This document shows, one piece after another, positions 25,601-37,600 of a stretch of 64,000 bases of DNA. Below the pieces are notes generated by a model, which had not been told where the DNA came from, made no database searches, and saw nothing but the letters and a program-made list of their open reading frames with translations. A program made the position numbers and the translations under genes. Each line of letters starts with the position of its first letter. The first letter of the stretch is position 1. This DNA comes from Anniella stebbinsi (taxonomy: Eukaryota; Chordata; Lepidosauria; Squamata; Anniellidae), in the NCBI GenBank assembly GCA_029215795.1, contig JARDYH010000002.1, positions 60,241,001 through 60,305,000 on the forward strand, given 5' to 3'.

Positions 25601-28600
25601 GGATATAGCTATGCCAAGTATGAAGCAGATCCGTTCATGCCTTGATTTTTAGGAATTTTTTAAAGTTCAAACAGAAATCTCTTTGGGGTCCAGAACCTTG
25701 AGCAGTACAAGTTTAAAAAATGAAATTAAAGATAAAGAGATGAAACTTGGCACCCTGGTAGCTCTGCAGTAGGGATTTAGCCATGCCAAGTTGGAAGCAT
25801 ATCCGTTCATCCCTTGATTTTTAGAAATGTTTAAAACTTCAATTAAATTTTTTAAATTAACTAAAATGCTTACAATTCCATCATTTTTAAAGATAAAGGG
25901 ATGAAACTTGACAGCATGGTAGCTCTTAAGTAGGGATTGAGCCATGCCAAGTTGGAAGCAGATCTGTTTATGCCTTGAGTTTTAGGAATTTTTAAAACTT
26001 GAAATCCAATACTCCTCTTTCGGGTCTAGGGCCTTGAGCAGTACATTAAAAAAAAAGAAAGGAAGTAAAGATGAAGAGATGAAACTTGGCACCATGGTAC
26101 CTCTTAAGTAAGGCTTTAGCCATGCCAAGTTGAAAGCAGATTGGTTCATGCCTTGAATTTTAGAAAAAAAATTGAAGTCAAACTTTTTTTAAAAATATCC
26201 TAAAAATCAAGGCATGAACCGATCTGCTTCCAATTTGGCATGGCTCAATTCTAGGGTGACCACTAGGGTGTGGCCTAGTGGCTAAAGTGTTGGGCTGGGA
26301 GATCTGGGTTCTACTCCCCACTTAGCCATGAAAACCCATTGGGTGACTTTGGGCCAGTTGCAGACTCTCAGCCCAACCCATCTCACAGGGTTGCTGTTGT
26401 GAGGATAAAATGGAGAGGATGAGGATTATGTATGCCGCCTTGGGTTTCTTGGCGGAAAAAAGGTGGGATATAAATGCAATAATAAATAATAAAAAACTGT
26501 CAGGATTTCCCCAGATTTCTCCTGGTTTTTGTTCTATCCTCAGTGTCAGGGGGGATTTTATGCAATAGTCTATAATGACCTGGAATTAAACACTTTCCCT
26601 TTTAAGGCCACCATTAGCGTGGCAGGGGGGAATGACATGCTTTCTGGAGATGTGTCATTCTCTCCCACTGCTCCAATCAAGGCCTTAAAAGGGAAAAATG
26701 TGTCATTCTCAGGCATTATAGAAAAGGGCCTGATTGGAGCGGTTGGGTGGGGTGAGAATGACATGCTTTCCCCTCCTCCACTCCAATTGGGGACTTTAAG
26801 GTGGCCCCAGAAAGCCATTTTCCTCCCCCCCACACTAGGTGTCCTCTTTTTTGGTTTCTAAAATATGGTCACCCTACTCAGTTCTTGCACAGGCTGCATA
26901 TCCATCCCTAGATATTTACTCAAAAGTAAGACCCATTGAATTTCCTTGGCTCTTGAAAAGCAACACACTTGCTTTTAGATTTGCCAGTCTCAGCATTCTA
27001 TGTGTGCTCTGCTCTGTCTGTCCCTATAGTTTCCTGCAAGGTCCAGCCAGGGGAAGCCAGTAAATTAAACCCAGGGGTGGAGGGTGGGATTCCCTCAGGT
27101 TCATCTGACAGCAGGTGCTATAGAACATGGACCTTCCAGGAGTGTTGAGGCTGGATTTCTGGCAGACCCAGCCAGGCAACTTTATGGCCTGTTAGTCCCT
27201 CCATTTGGTAGCCCACAGAGCACCTGCCTCATAAGGCAAATGGCCACATGAGAACTGTTATTATGGCCTGCTACTTTGTTTGTCTTTAGTAGTCTGTGGT
27301 CCAGATCTCTTCAGAAGGGGGAATAGTGTTTTGTGGTTGGGGTCAGTCTAAATTATCTCCAGGGGTCCCTTACTCAGTGCCTCTGATAGCAAAGAGATTG
27401 AGGATTTTCCTCAACTCTGTTACTCTTGAAGTTACTAGGCCTGTTGAAAATAGATTTTATAACATAAGCATGAAAACAGTGAATACCCCTTTTAACTTGT
27501 TAAACCAACGAAAACATGCCACACAAGAAGTCTTAAGATATGAATGGTTTATAAAGAAAAGTAAATGAAAAAGAACATCAGATGCAGAAGTGAAATCTGA
27601 AACATTACTAGTAGTAGTAGTAGTAGTAGTAGTAGTATCCTGCCTTTTGCCCAATGCTGGGCCTCAGGGCAGCCTTACAAAACTAAAACATATACAGCTA
27701 AAACCTATAAATAGGAATATACTATATACCATATACCATATGAAAAGGAGGACAGGGCTCATGTAACTTTAACAGTTGTAGAGAAAAGGGGATTTCAGCC
27801 AGTGTTATTTGTATGCAATTAGTCCCTGGCGAAATTCCCTCTTCATCACAACAGTTAAAGTTGCAGGGGCCCTGCCTTCTTTTGTATATGGTCACTCTAG
27901 TATAGTGCCTGCAACTTTAACTGTTGTGATGAAGAGGGAATTTCACCAGGGACTAATTGCATACAAATGACACTGGGTGAAATTCCCTTTTCTCGACAAC
28001 TGTTAAAGTTACATGTGCCCTGTCCTCCTTTTCATATGGTCAGCCTAAATATACAAAAGTTAAAAATATAATTAAATACTTTTCAATATTACAGCATTTA
28101 AAACATTTTAAATACATAACAATTTAAAAGTCAAAGGTATAGACAGAGGTCCAGATGATTTGCCAAAGGCCTGCTGGAACAAAAAAGGGTTTGTCTGCAT
28201 CCAAAAACACATCAAGGAAGGAGCCAGTGTAGACTGCAAGGATTAGAAAGAAAATCCATGTGTGTACACTATGCAAAATAAACGACAGCTCAACTGTTTC
28301 TAAACCTTATTAGAAAAACAGGGTGACTAGGCCGAAACCAATATTGTAGGCCCAGAAGCACTTTGAAAGGTTTCAACGTTGTACTTAAAACTTAACACCG
28401 GCCCAAACTAATTAAATGAAGTGTTTGAAGCTTTCAACTTATAGCAGTATGGACCAAACTCTTAGAAAAGAGGGAAGGAGCACTGTGTGTGTATGGGGTG
28501 GGGGGGATAGAAAGAAAGGTATAGCCACCTATTCCCAGGAGAGATCTGAAGACCAGGTTATCATGCATCCAGAGAAACCACACCCTGCTTCACTAGGGAG

Positions 28601-31600
28601 CAAAAGAGCAAACTGGCCTTATGAAGATAGCCCAAAATACTCTCAGAGCCAAAGGAATGCATGTTCCAGAAGAGAAAAGAGAAACTCTTCTTCTTCTTCT
28701 TCACTCAAAAGGTCTGTGCTAGAGGCAGCGGCCATTTCACTCACCCACCCCACATTCTAAGGCAGGAGGGAGGGGGGGGAGTGTGTCGCGTTATGAGGGA
28801 AGATGGCCGCCTCATTAACTTGAATGAGAGGTTAAAATAGTCCTTAAAAGTCAACTGAAGGGAATTTTAAAAAAACGAAAAGCTTTCCGTCAACTACGGT
28901 CAAGGAGGAAGAGGACCCCACCACTGGATTACTTAATAAGGCTCTAGAAATTATGCAAATTGTGAGCACAAAAAGTAGCAACCCGGAAGTAAATTTTACA
29001 AAAGCAGGGAGACAGGTTTGTATTCCTTTTCTACCTTAGACTGCTCTCCTTCCCTCAATCTTTCACCAATCTTCTTGAAATTTTCAGGTAATGTAAAACA
29101 AACATTTCTTTCTGGCACCTGTAAATTTCAGAAAGGTTGATGAAACATTTTTGATTTTATGGCTGTTAGAATGACCCCCCCCCCAATTATCACTTTAACA
29201 TGGTGGAACGTGTTTTTTACTGACGGCCCTTAACAATGGAGGCACGACTGTGCCTCCATTAATACATACAGAAGCATTTTTTCCTACTTGCCCCAAAAAA
29301 TTTAAGTATAAGGCCGGTGTGTGTGTGTGCTGAGTTTCAAAACACTTCTTTGAACCCAATGTTTTCTGCTCTAATATCCATTTCACAGAAGGCAAATTGA
29401 TCAAGCTCAGAGACAAATAATTGGCCAAAAACTGAGTACAACAAAGGGGTTGAATCTGAAGCCCAAATGCCAAATCACATATTTACTCCTCTGAAGCACA
29501 ACAAAATACCCATTTCACAGAGAGCAAACTGCTGATGCTCAGAGAATCGCTCACACACAAGGAGACTCAAAAAGCCAGGCAAAATATTCCCCTCGCTCCT
29601 CACACCTGTACGCTTGCTTCAAAACAAAATGCAGGGCTGCAGCTGCCAGCCATTTTATTTTCTTGGAAATAAAAATGGCACTTGTTCACTTTGCAGTATG
29701 CCAGGCTCCCAGTTGACAACTTTAATGGGGAAAATTTAACTTAATTTTTTTTAAAAAATGAGGGGCAGGGAGCCTGGCAGGAGCTTCAGGTCTTCCCCAT
29801 GACAACAGCAAACAGGTACATCTTTTGTTCATTACACTGATCAAACTAAAATGTTTGCTAACAGCAACTAGGGACTGTATAAACAAGACTTTCTTAAAAG
29901 GCATACTGATTTTACAGCTGTAACGATCTTTGATCTATTTAGGCTGTTGCCCTATGGACATTATTAAGCTTAGAGTAAGCCACGTTGAAGATAGTGAGAC
30001 TCATATCTGAGTAAACAAGCACAGGATTGTGCTGTAAATGTAATGCCTGTTACTGTAAAGGTTGCCTTAAGTATACTACAGACAAAGCCCCAATTCACAA
30101 TCCAGTTAAACTGAAGTACTGTCAGCTTAGTCCCAGAAAAGGGTCCAAACCAGTTTAAATGCAGAGACTATCATGATAAACAAAGTTGGTTGAATGTCCC
30201 CACATAGATACAAGCAAATGACCACTTCAGAACCTAGTTTACTATTTTTGCAAGTATGTAAAAACTGTCTCTTCAAATGTCACCCTTGACGAGCCAAAGT
30301 TTTTGGTTTTTAATTGTGCCTGATATTTCCTTTCCAGCATGAATTGGCTCAACTGGCTGAACTGGATTCAGTTGTATACTAACTCCTGCAGAGTGTCTAT
30401 GATTGGGTTTGGATGACACAATAGTCAACGGTTGATTAAATAGTCCACGTTAGACTAAATAGTCCACTGTTGATTATTGTGTCAGCTGTGGGGCAAAAAC
30501 CATCCCACAGTTGGTTATTTTCTAAAAATAAACAAACTCCAATAATCTGCACAACCACTGAATATTGTGTTGTCTGTTGGGCTCCGTGGATTATTTCCCC
30601 TGCCTGCAGAGTCACGAGGCAAGAGCGGAAGAAAACCCTGCCGCTCTTGCCCAGTGGGGCTCTATTGGCAGGGGAAATAATCCTGTCAGGGGAGGCGCCA
30701 ATTGTGCCATCCCTTGGTGGGGCACTGTGGTCCGTGACTCCCCGCTCGTTTCCCAGGACAGCCACATGCCATCCCTGGGTAGGGCACCACTAATCATGGC
30801 GCCCCACGTGTTCCCAGGGACGTGCATGTCCCTTTCCCCCGCCACAGAGGGAAAGTGCTGGCGATTGGGGACGGGGGATGATAGGAACTCTTGCCGCTGC
30901 TTCAGAGTTGTGTCCCCCATCGCCAGCACTTTGCAGCGAATGGAGGACAGGGTGCAGGAGGAGTGAGTGCCCATCCTCCATTCCCCATTAGTTTCAAGGC
31001 TGAGGGCAGAGGGAGCTGTCAACGTCAGCTCTCCCTCCACCCTCAGCCTCGAAACTAATGGGAATGCTTGCACTACAGATGAATACCATCCCCAGACCCT
31101 CAGCTCTCCCTGGCCTCGGTGTCAAAACAAATGGGACAGGAGCAGGCGCGATCTTATCCCGTCAGGAAATGAGACTGCGCCAAGTCTTTCTCTGTTGGAG
31201 GCTTCCTCCCCTCCTTGTTGCTGGAACGGCGAACCGGTGGTTGCAGAGGGACATGCACCGCAGGTGCTGCTGGCGCCGCTGCAGCAACAAGGAGGCAGAG
31301 AAACGTCTCTCCCCCTTCTCCACAGAATGGCGGTGCCCTGATACAGTAAGGGGGAACCAGTGCCACCTTTCCATGAGGAAGGCAGGGGGGTGGGAGGAAT
31401 AGCCAACCCTGCCCTTATTGCCTACTCAACTGACAATTTATTAGCATGCTGCCCAAGTCATGCTAATAAATAGTCATCCATGGAATGGCCTATAAGGGCA
31501 GGGTTGGCTAATGTGGTGCCCGAACACGGCCAAAGAGATGGTATCTCTTACATGAAGGAGATGCAGTAAGGTTTAAAATTTAGCTCTGAACGCACTGCTT

Positions 31601-34600
31601 TTCCAGATCACTTAAATTTGCTCAACCACATATATGATTAAGAACAAACTAGAAAGCCCATGAATTCAGTTTGACACCGTTATAATGGATAATTCAAAAT
31701 AGATGAAACATGTTCCCTTCCCACTTACTACTGAAGGTGACTGAAGAGTTCTTTTGTATTTGCATCAAATGGTGTGTTTGTCCATCCTGGAAAGGTATCT
31801 TACACTCTGATGGCATTTCAGATGTAAGAATCGTCTTGCTAGGGCAAACGAAAGGTCTAGCTTTCGCAGCACAGAGTCTCCAAGAGTAGCAGGCCACACG
31901 CCCCAGGCTCTCAAGCCATTATGGACACAGCCACATCTATTTGTCCCAGCATCTGATAATCAGAGGTGTAACGATTCTGAATGAGGTGGCTTAATTTGTA
32001 ATGATCATACATAGCAATCTTTAATAAGACTAATCCTTTCATGAATTCATGTTATCCCTTTTTCAGAGCCATTTAAACTACTGGTTTTCCTAGCATCTTG
32101 TGGCAAAGCAGAAAACTAATTACAAATTATTTACACACAATGAAATACTGCATTTTATTTGTCCTGAACGTAATGTTGTAAGAGAGCAAAAATTTCTGCA
32201 TTATCTAGACACAGTTCATAGTTGTATAAATCTTTATTATGCTCCTTCTACCACCCTAGTGGAGCACAAACTCTTTAGCCTTTCCTTTTCCCAGTACTTG
32301 CAAAAACTCTAGAAGGATGGTGAAGAAAAAAAAATCTCTTTGCAAAAGCCATGCCCTTACTCTTTCAGGAGGTTTGTTCTACATACAGATGCAATATTCA
32401 CAGATGGCTTAGAGCTCATTCACAGCACTTTGAGTCCATCTTCAACAGCTTAATCGTCAGATGAACAAACTAATAAATCAAAAGTTGGTTCAAGCCCACC
32501 AGTCTTACTGGTTCACTCCCTCACTTCTGCTGGGTGTGTGAGGCAGGAGGAAGTCAAAATACTTTCATCTTAGGCACCCACCCATCCTGTTAACTTTCAC
32601 CAGCTGGAGGTAGCATCATTAGTGAATGCAAAACAACAAGACGGATGGGCTCGTACCAGAGCTTCAGAAGGCAGAGTTGGATGGTCTCACAGGATGGCTG
32701 ACAAATGTGCTTTGAACCTTCTTTTTGTTATATTACACCTGTCTTCACCCTGTGTTTAACAAGTCTAACCTTGATCATACTTTCCATCAATTTACCTGCG
32801 AAGGATATTAGGCTGCCAGGATTGTAATTTCCTGGATCTATTTTTTAAAAACTGGTGTCAGGTTGGATATTGTTCCAGGGCAGTCTGATTTTAGTGATAA
32901 TTTATGCATATTTGGTAGCAGTTCTGCAATTTTATATCAGTGTTCTTTAAAACATCTTGCATGAATGCTATCCAATCCTGCTACTTTTGCATGACTTACT
33001 TTTAAATTTGTTAATCTGTTCCATACCTTCGTCTTGTGTCTGATAGAGATTATCAGGTGCGCTGCCAACAAATAGCAGCAGTGTCTCTATGACCTGGTCC
33101 ACACAACATGACAGCCCACCGTGGGTTAATTTACCTACAGTGGCTGTTGCACCCACAGGTGCTGTTTTTGCATAGTGTCCAAGGGCACCTAGCTTGCCAT
33201 GGGTTGTCATGACCTGTGAGCCCAGGCAGGAGGGGTTAATTTGAGGTTTTGAGAGACAATCATCAAATAACCCTTCTCTTGTTTTAAGGTTATTTGAGGG
33301 TTGCCTAACTGTCAAACAACCCCTGCCTTCTGGGTTTGCACAAATGGACAACTCATGGCAAGTGGGGAACACACAGGCCCACAGGTACCTGGCAAAACTT
33401 GACAAGCCTTGTGGGTAAATTAAATCATGATGGGCTGTCATGTCATGTCATGCAAACTATCCCATTGAATGATTTCCTGCTTACAATGTATTTTTTTTAC
33501 ATTTTTAAAAATTAATTCGTATATCTTCAGCAGCTTGCTTTTTAATCTTGTAGCTTTAAAACATTGTAAAACATTTTATTATCCACTATTAATGAAATTG
33601 CCCTCTCACTATTGAAGACCATGTAAGTAGATGCTGTTCCATTCAATTTTTAAAAAATGAATGAATGAAATAATCAGAGAAAGTGGTGCATGAATACGGT
33701 TTGCAATTTGGGGCAATCCTCCAAGCTTGGTGCAAGGGGATGATGCAATGACGACCTTTGTCCAATATTCTATTGACATGCTCCTTTTCGGTACTTGTTT
33801 CTTGTACTACCATTAATATGAAACTAGGAGGCTTATTCTTGTGGGGATTTAATCTCACTGAGACGACACATGTAATGAGATTGGAATGCTTGCCGAAACT
33901 TGCCACCTCTCTCCCTGGTGGCCTTTCATTAATTCAGCTACTCTGTGTTTTAGGGCTTTTCATATGTGATATAGGAATTAGCAACGACAATTAAGCTCCC
34001 TATCTATAAAAGTTTGAGGAAACCTGGAGGCCCATGTTGGTGGGCATTAAAAGAAAAGGAGGACAGGAATACGAAGGAAACTCCAAAAGTGCAAAACGGT
34101 GAGATCATTTAGCATTTGACTGATATAAAGCCCAGAATTAAACCACAGATTTATTAGCACCTTTCCCTTCATGAAGGAGGATGGCTTGCTTACCGCCTCA
34201 GTGCATTTGCCAGTTCTGTAGTTAGTTCACTTTCGCTGCAGGGTTTCAGCTCAGCTAGTGTGGATGACCCAGGGGTGCCATCTGTGCACTCCTGCAAAAT
34301 AAAGCAAGACAAGTGAGGATTGAGAAAAATTCAGACAAGTTTTAAATACATTATTATTCGCAATGCCTTCTTGCTGATCATTCCCCATTCACTTCCATGC
34401 ATTCACACTGCTCACACATCTAATTCACACTACACTCTTTCTCACTCCCTATTCATGGACTGCCCCTTTTGACTGATACATAAACACATACTTGTTTACA
34501 CTCCCCACAATACACATGCTTCTCTTTCTCTCTCTCTTTCTCCCTATCTCTCTTGCAATCCACTCCTTTGCACCACATTTTCTTCCTTTTGGCCACCACT

Positions 34601-37600
34601 ACAGAGCTTTGGATTGCGATGGAGGAAGTGCCTCCCAAGAGGCTCCTTGGACAGCATGGCTGCTTTGGGGAAAGGCAGTGCCGTCTTTGCAGAAGAAGCC
34701 ACTCTTGCGATACAGAAAGGAGCCCCCTTTGAAGCCATTCCTTCCTTCCACTTTGAACTGCAGCAGTGGTAGCAGCAGGAACAAAAGGAGGTGGGGGAGT
34801 GGGGGGTTGTAAGAGCCACAGGAAAGGAAAGATAGACAACAGGGAAGGGGCCTGGCTGCTCCCCTGTTGTGCTCCCACTGTCCACATCCATGCTGGCGTC
34901 AGGAGCCAGGACATTAAAATACCAGTAGCCTGAAGCTACGGTTCCTGGTTAGTTACTGGGGGCACTGGTGGGAGTGGGGTTGAATTTCCTCCTCCCCATT
35001 TTTAGGCATGCCTTAGTGATCTCTACTTTTTACTTGCTTGATGGATCCCCCCCACACAATTGTTCCAGATTATTCATACATAAATTTATAATCCATTAAC
35101 AATTGTGCATTCCAAATGGCTTTAAAAATTCACTAATATTAGGATGTTAATGTTTCAGCTGTTTTGGGGGCTCGTTTCTCCCCTTCCCCTAACTAGGCTG
35201 GGTCCATAGAGGCAAATATGCAAAATGTAATAGTAGTATACAGACTTTCAGAATCCTACTTTTTTATGACAGCACCAGCAAACAGCGTCGGGGGTTAGAC
35301 TGCCTTTCTTAAGCTGCCACCCCTTCTCAACAGGCTTTTAAGTCTTTTTCATTTGTAACTTGGAGGGCTGCTATAGTCACATTTGTGTGATGTTCAGCTT
35401 TAATGCAAACAACGACATTCACGTTTTACTGGCAATTCCCTATAGCTTCAGGCAGGTCCAAACTGCCTTACACATTCTGGGACTTGTCAGGGAAACAAAG
35501 CAGCTCCCACTGCCTGGCTCATGGGATGATCGATCTTTGCAACTCCCCCCGGGGTGTGTGTGTGTTCCTGGGTGGCTCCAACAACAGCAGGAGATCACTG
35601 TGCCATGAGAGTATCAACGTGTTTGCAAGGATTGTGGAATGTCTCACCAAATCTCCCCATAATAGCCCATTGTGTTCCAAGGGCAATTATTCCTCAAACG
35701 TTCTTGCCATATTTCCCTTAATAGGGGCCACCAGAGGGCACAGGAGAGCAGAGAAATTTAATTCAACTGTTACCCTCACTGGTCTGTAAATATGATGAAA
35801 TAAATCCCAAGGAAGGTCACGTTTATTTATGGGCTGACAAAATCTTCCTCCCTGCTTCCCTGTCAACATTCCACACCTTCAATAAATTCAGGATGAAGTT
35901 AGTAGGCATCAGTAGTAATCCTGTCCACTAGAGGATGAACTCCTAGTGGATGCAATCAAACACTGGTAAGTGCCTATGGTAAGCTGTATTCAGGGGCAGT
36001 GAGAGCAGCAAAAAAACAATACTTTGCTGCCATTATTAAATCATCAACATGCCACCCAGCAGAGCTTTTCAGAGTTTTCTGGGGGCTTTTACATGTCGGC
36101 CCCAAGGACACGATAAAACCATCTGAGGCCTGCTGTAATACATTTACTGGGCACTTCCAGAATAAAATCTTTGGCATCCGTCAGGGCTTAGACTCCAGTG
36201 TTATAGCAGGTGAATCAAATGAGAGCACAGGCTTGTCCTGTTTTCTTGGATGAGTTTCAGTTGGTACAGCTCGAGGACGGTGACAAGGTGCTTGGACAGG
36301 TTCATGCAACCACCTCTGTATTGGATCCTTGCCACTCTTGGCTAATAAAAGCTAGCAGGGATGGAACAACTGGCTAGGCCAGGGAAGTGATTAATGCTTC
36401 TTTGCAAGAGGGAGTGGCCCCAGGCCTCCTGAAAGAGGCGGCAGTGAGACCACTCCTGAAGAAATCTTCCTTGGACCCTGAAAATCTTAATAACTACAGG
36501 CTAGTAGCAAATGTTCCATTCCTGGGCAAGGTCTGTGAGCGGGTGGTCGTGAGCCAGCTCCAGGCACTCTTGGATGAGACCGATTATCTGGATCCATTTC
36601 AGTTGGGTTTCAGGCCTGGCTTTGGTATGGAAACAGCTTTGGTCGCCCTCTATGATGACCAATGTCGGGAGAAGGACAGGGGGAGTGTGACTCTGTTGAT
36701 TCTCCTTGATCTCTCAGTGGCTTTCGATACCATCAACCATGATATCCTTCTGGGACGACTGGCTGAGTTGGGAGTGGGAGGCACTGAATTACAGTGGTTC
36801 CGCTCCTACTTGGTGGGTCAGCTCCAGACGGTGGTGCTTGGGGAACATTGCTCGGCCCCGTGGATTCTCCAGTATGTCCAGTCAGTCTTGTCCCCCATGC
36901 TGTTCAACATCTACATGAAACAGTTGTGTACAATCATCCGGAGTTTTGGAGTGCGTTGTCATCAGTAAGCTGATGACATGCAGCTCTTTTTCTCCTTTTC
37001 ATCTTCATCAGGTGAGGCTTTGGATGTGCTGAAACGGTGCCTGGCTGCAACAATGGACTGGATGAGGGCTAATAAACTGAAACTCAATCCAGACAAGACT
37101 GAGACGCTGTTAATGGGTGATTCTACTGACCGGATAGAGGGTCTCAACCTGTTCTGGATGGGGTTGCAATCCCCTTGAAGGAGTAGGTTCGTAGCTTGGG
37201 GTTCTCCTAGAATCATCTCTGTTACTTGAGGCTCAGGTGGCCTCAGTGGCACAGAGTGCTTTTTACCAACTTCGGTTGGTGGCCCAGCTACGCCCCTATC
37301 TGGACAGGGATAACCTAGCTTCAGCTGTCCATGCTCTGGTAACCTCCAAGTTAGATTACTGCAATGCACTCTACGTGGGGCTGCCTTTGAAGGCAGTTCG
37401 GAAGCTGCAGCTTGTGCAAAGTGCAGCAGCCAGATTGATAACTGAGACCAGAAGGTTCGAGTATATAAGACCTACTCTGGCCTGCTTGCATTGGCTGCCT
37501 GTATGTTTCCAAGCCCGATTCAAGGTGCTGGTTTTATCATATAAAGCCTTACATGGCTTGGGACCACAATACCTGATGGAACGCCTTTCCCAACATGAAC

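Larger units (their letters stand above)
17223..34193 (-). other. MCC: Large MCC intron (17 kb) rich in mobile DNA
   Basis: The intron has proper splice borders. I find no second gene. It holds an 18-bp minisatellite (17401-17454), a DIRS-like relic, inverted arms at 23484-25381, a tandem array (25553-26250), a TA-flanked MITE split by a SINE (26253-26875), a long palindrome (27735-28040), a repeat with a period of about 130 bp, a chain of hairpins (30588-31509) and a foldback element (33107-33442). Stretches 17460-19990, 21070-22430, 22600-23480 and 31520-33100 look like plain AT-rich intron. Confidence 0.85.

Noticed and set aside
28416..28760. 114-residue open frame on the + strand with a Ser run
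   Set aside because: The Ser run comes from a TTC microsatellite and the rest shows no similarity to a known protein.
30560..31400. GC-rich block as a CpG-island promoter
   Set aside because: It sits deep in an MCC intron with no adjoining first exon on either strand, and its structure is that of a repeat.
30436..31406. Many overlapping ORFs of 63-153 residues on both strands
   Set aside because: The block is GC-rich and made of inverted repeats, which keeps several frames open by composition. No start context, splice sites or protein similarity supports a gene.
17223..34193. A TSSK1B-like retrogene inside an MCC intron, as in human
   Set aside because: No kinase motifs (such as HRD or DFG) or long intronless frame are present in the MCC introns in this window.
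34453..34914. 153-residue open frame on the - strand (and 34492-34812 on the +)
   Set aside because: Low-complexity C/T- and G/A-rich sequence; the frames look compositional and adjoin no coding exon.
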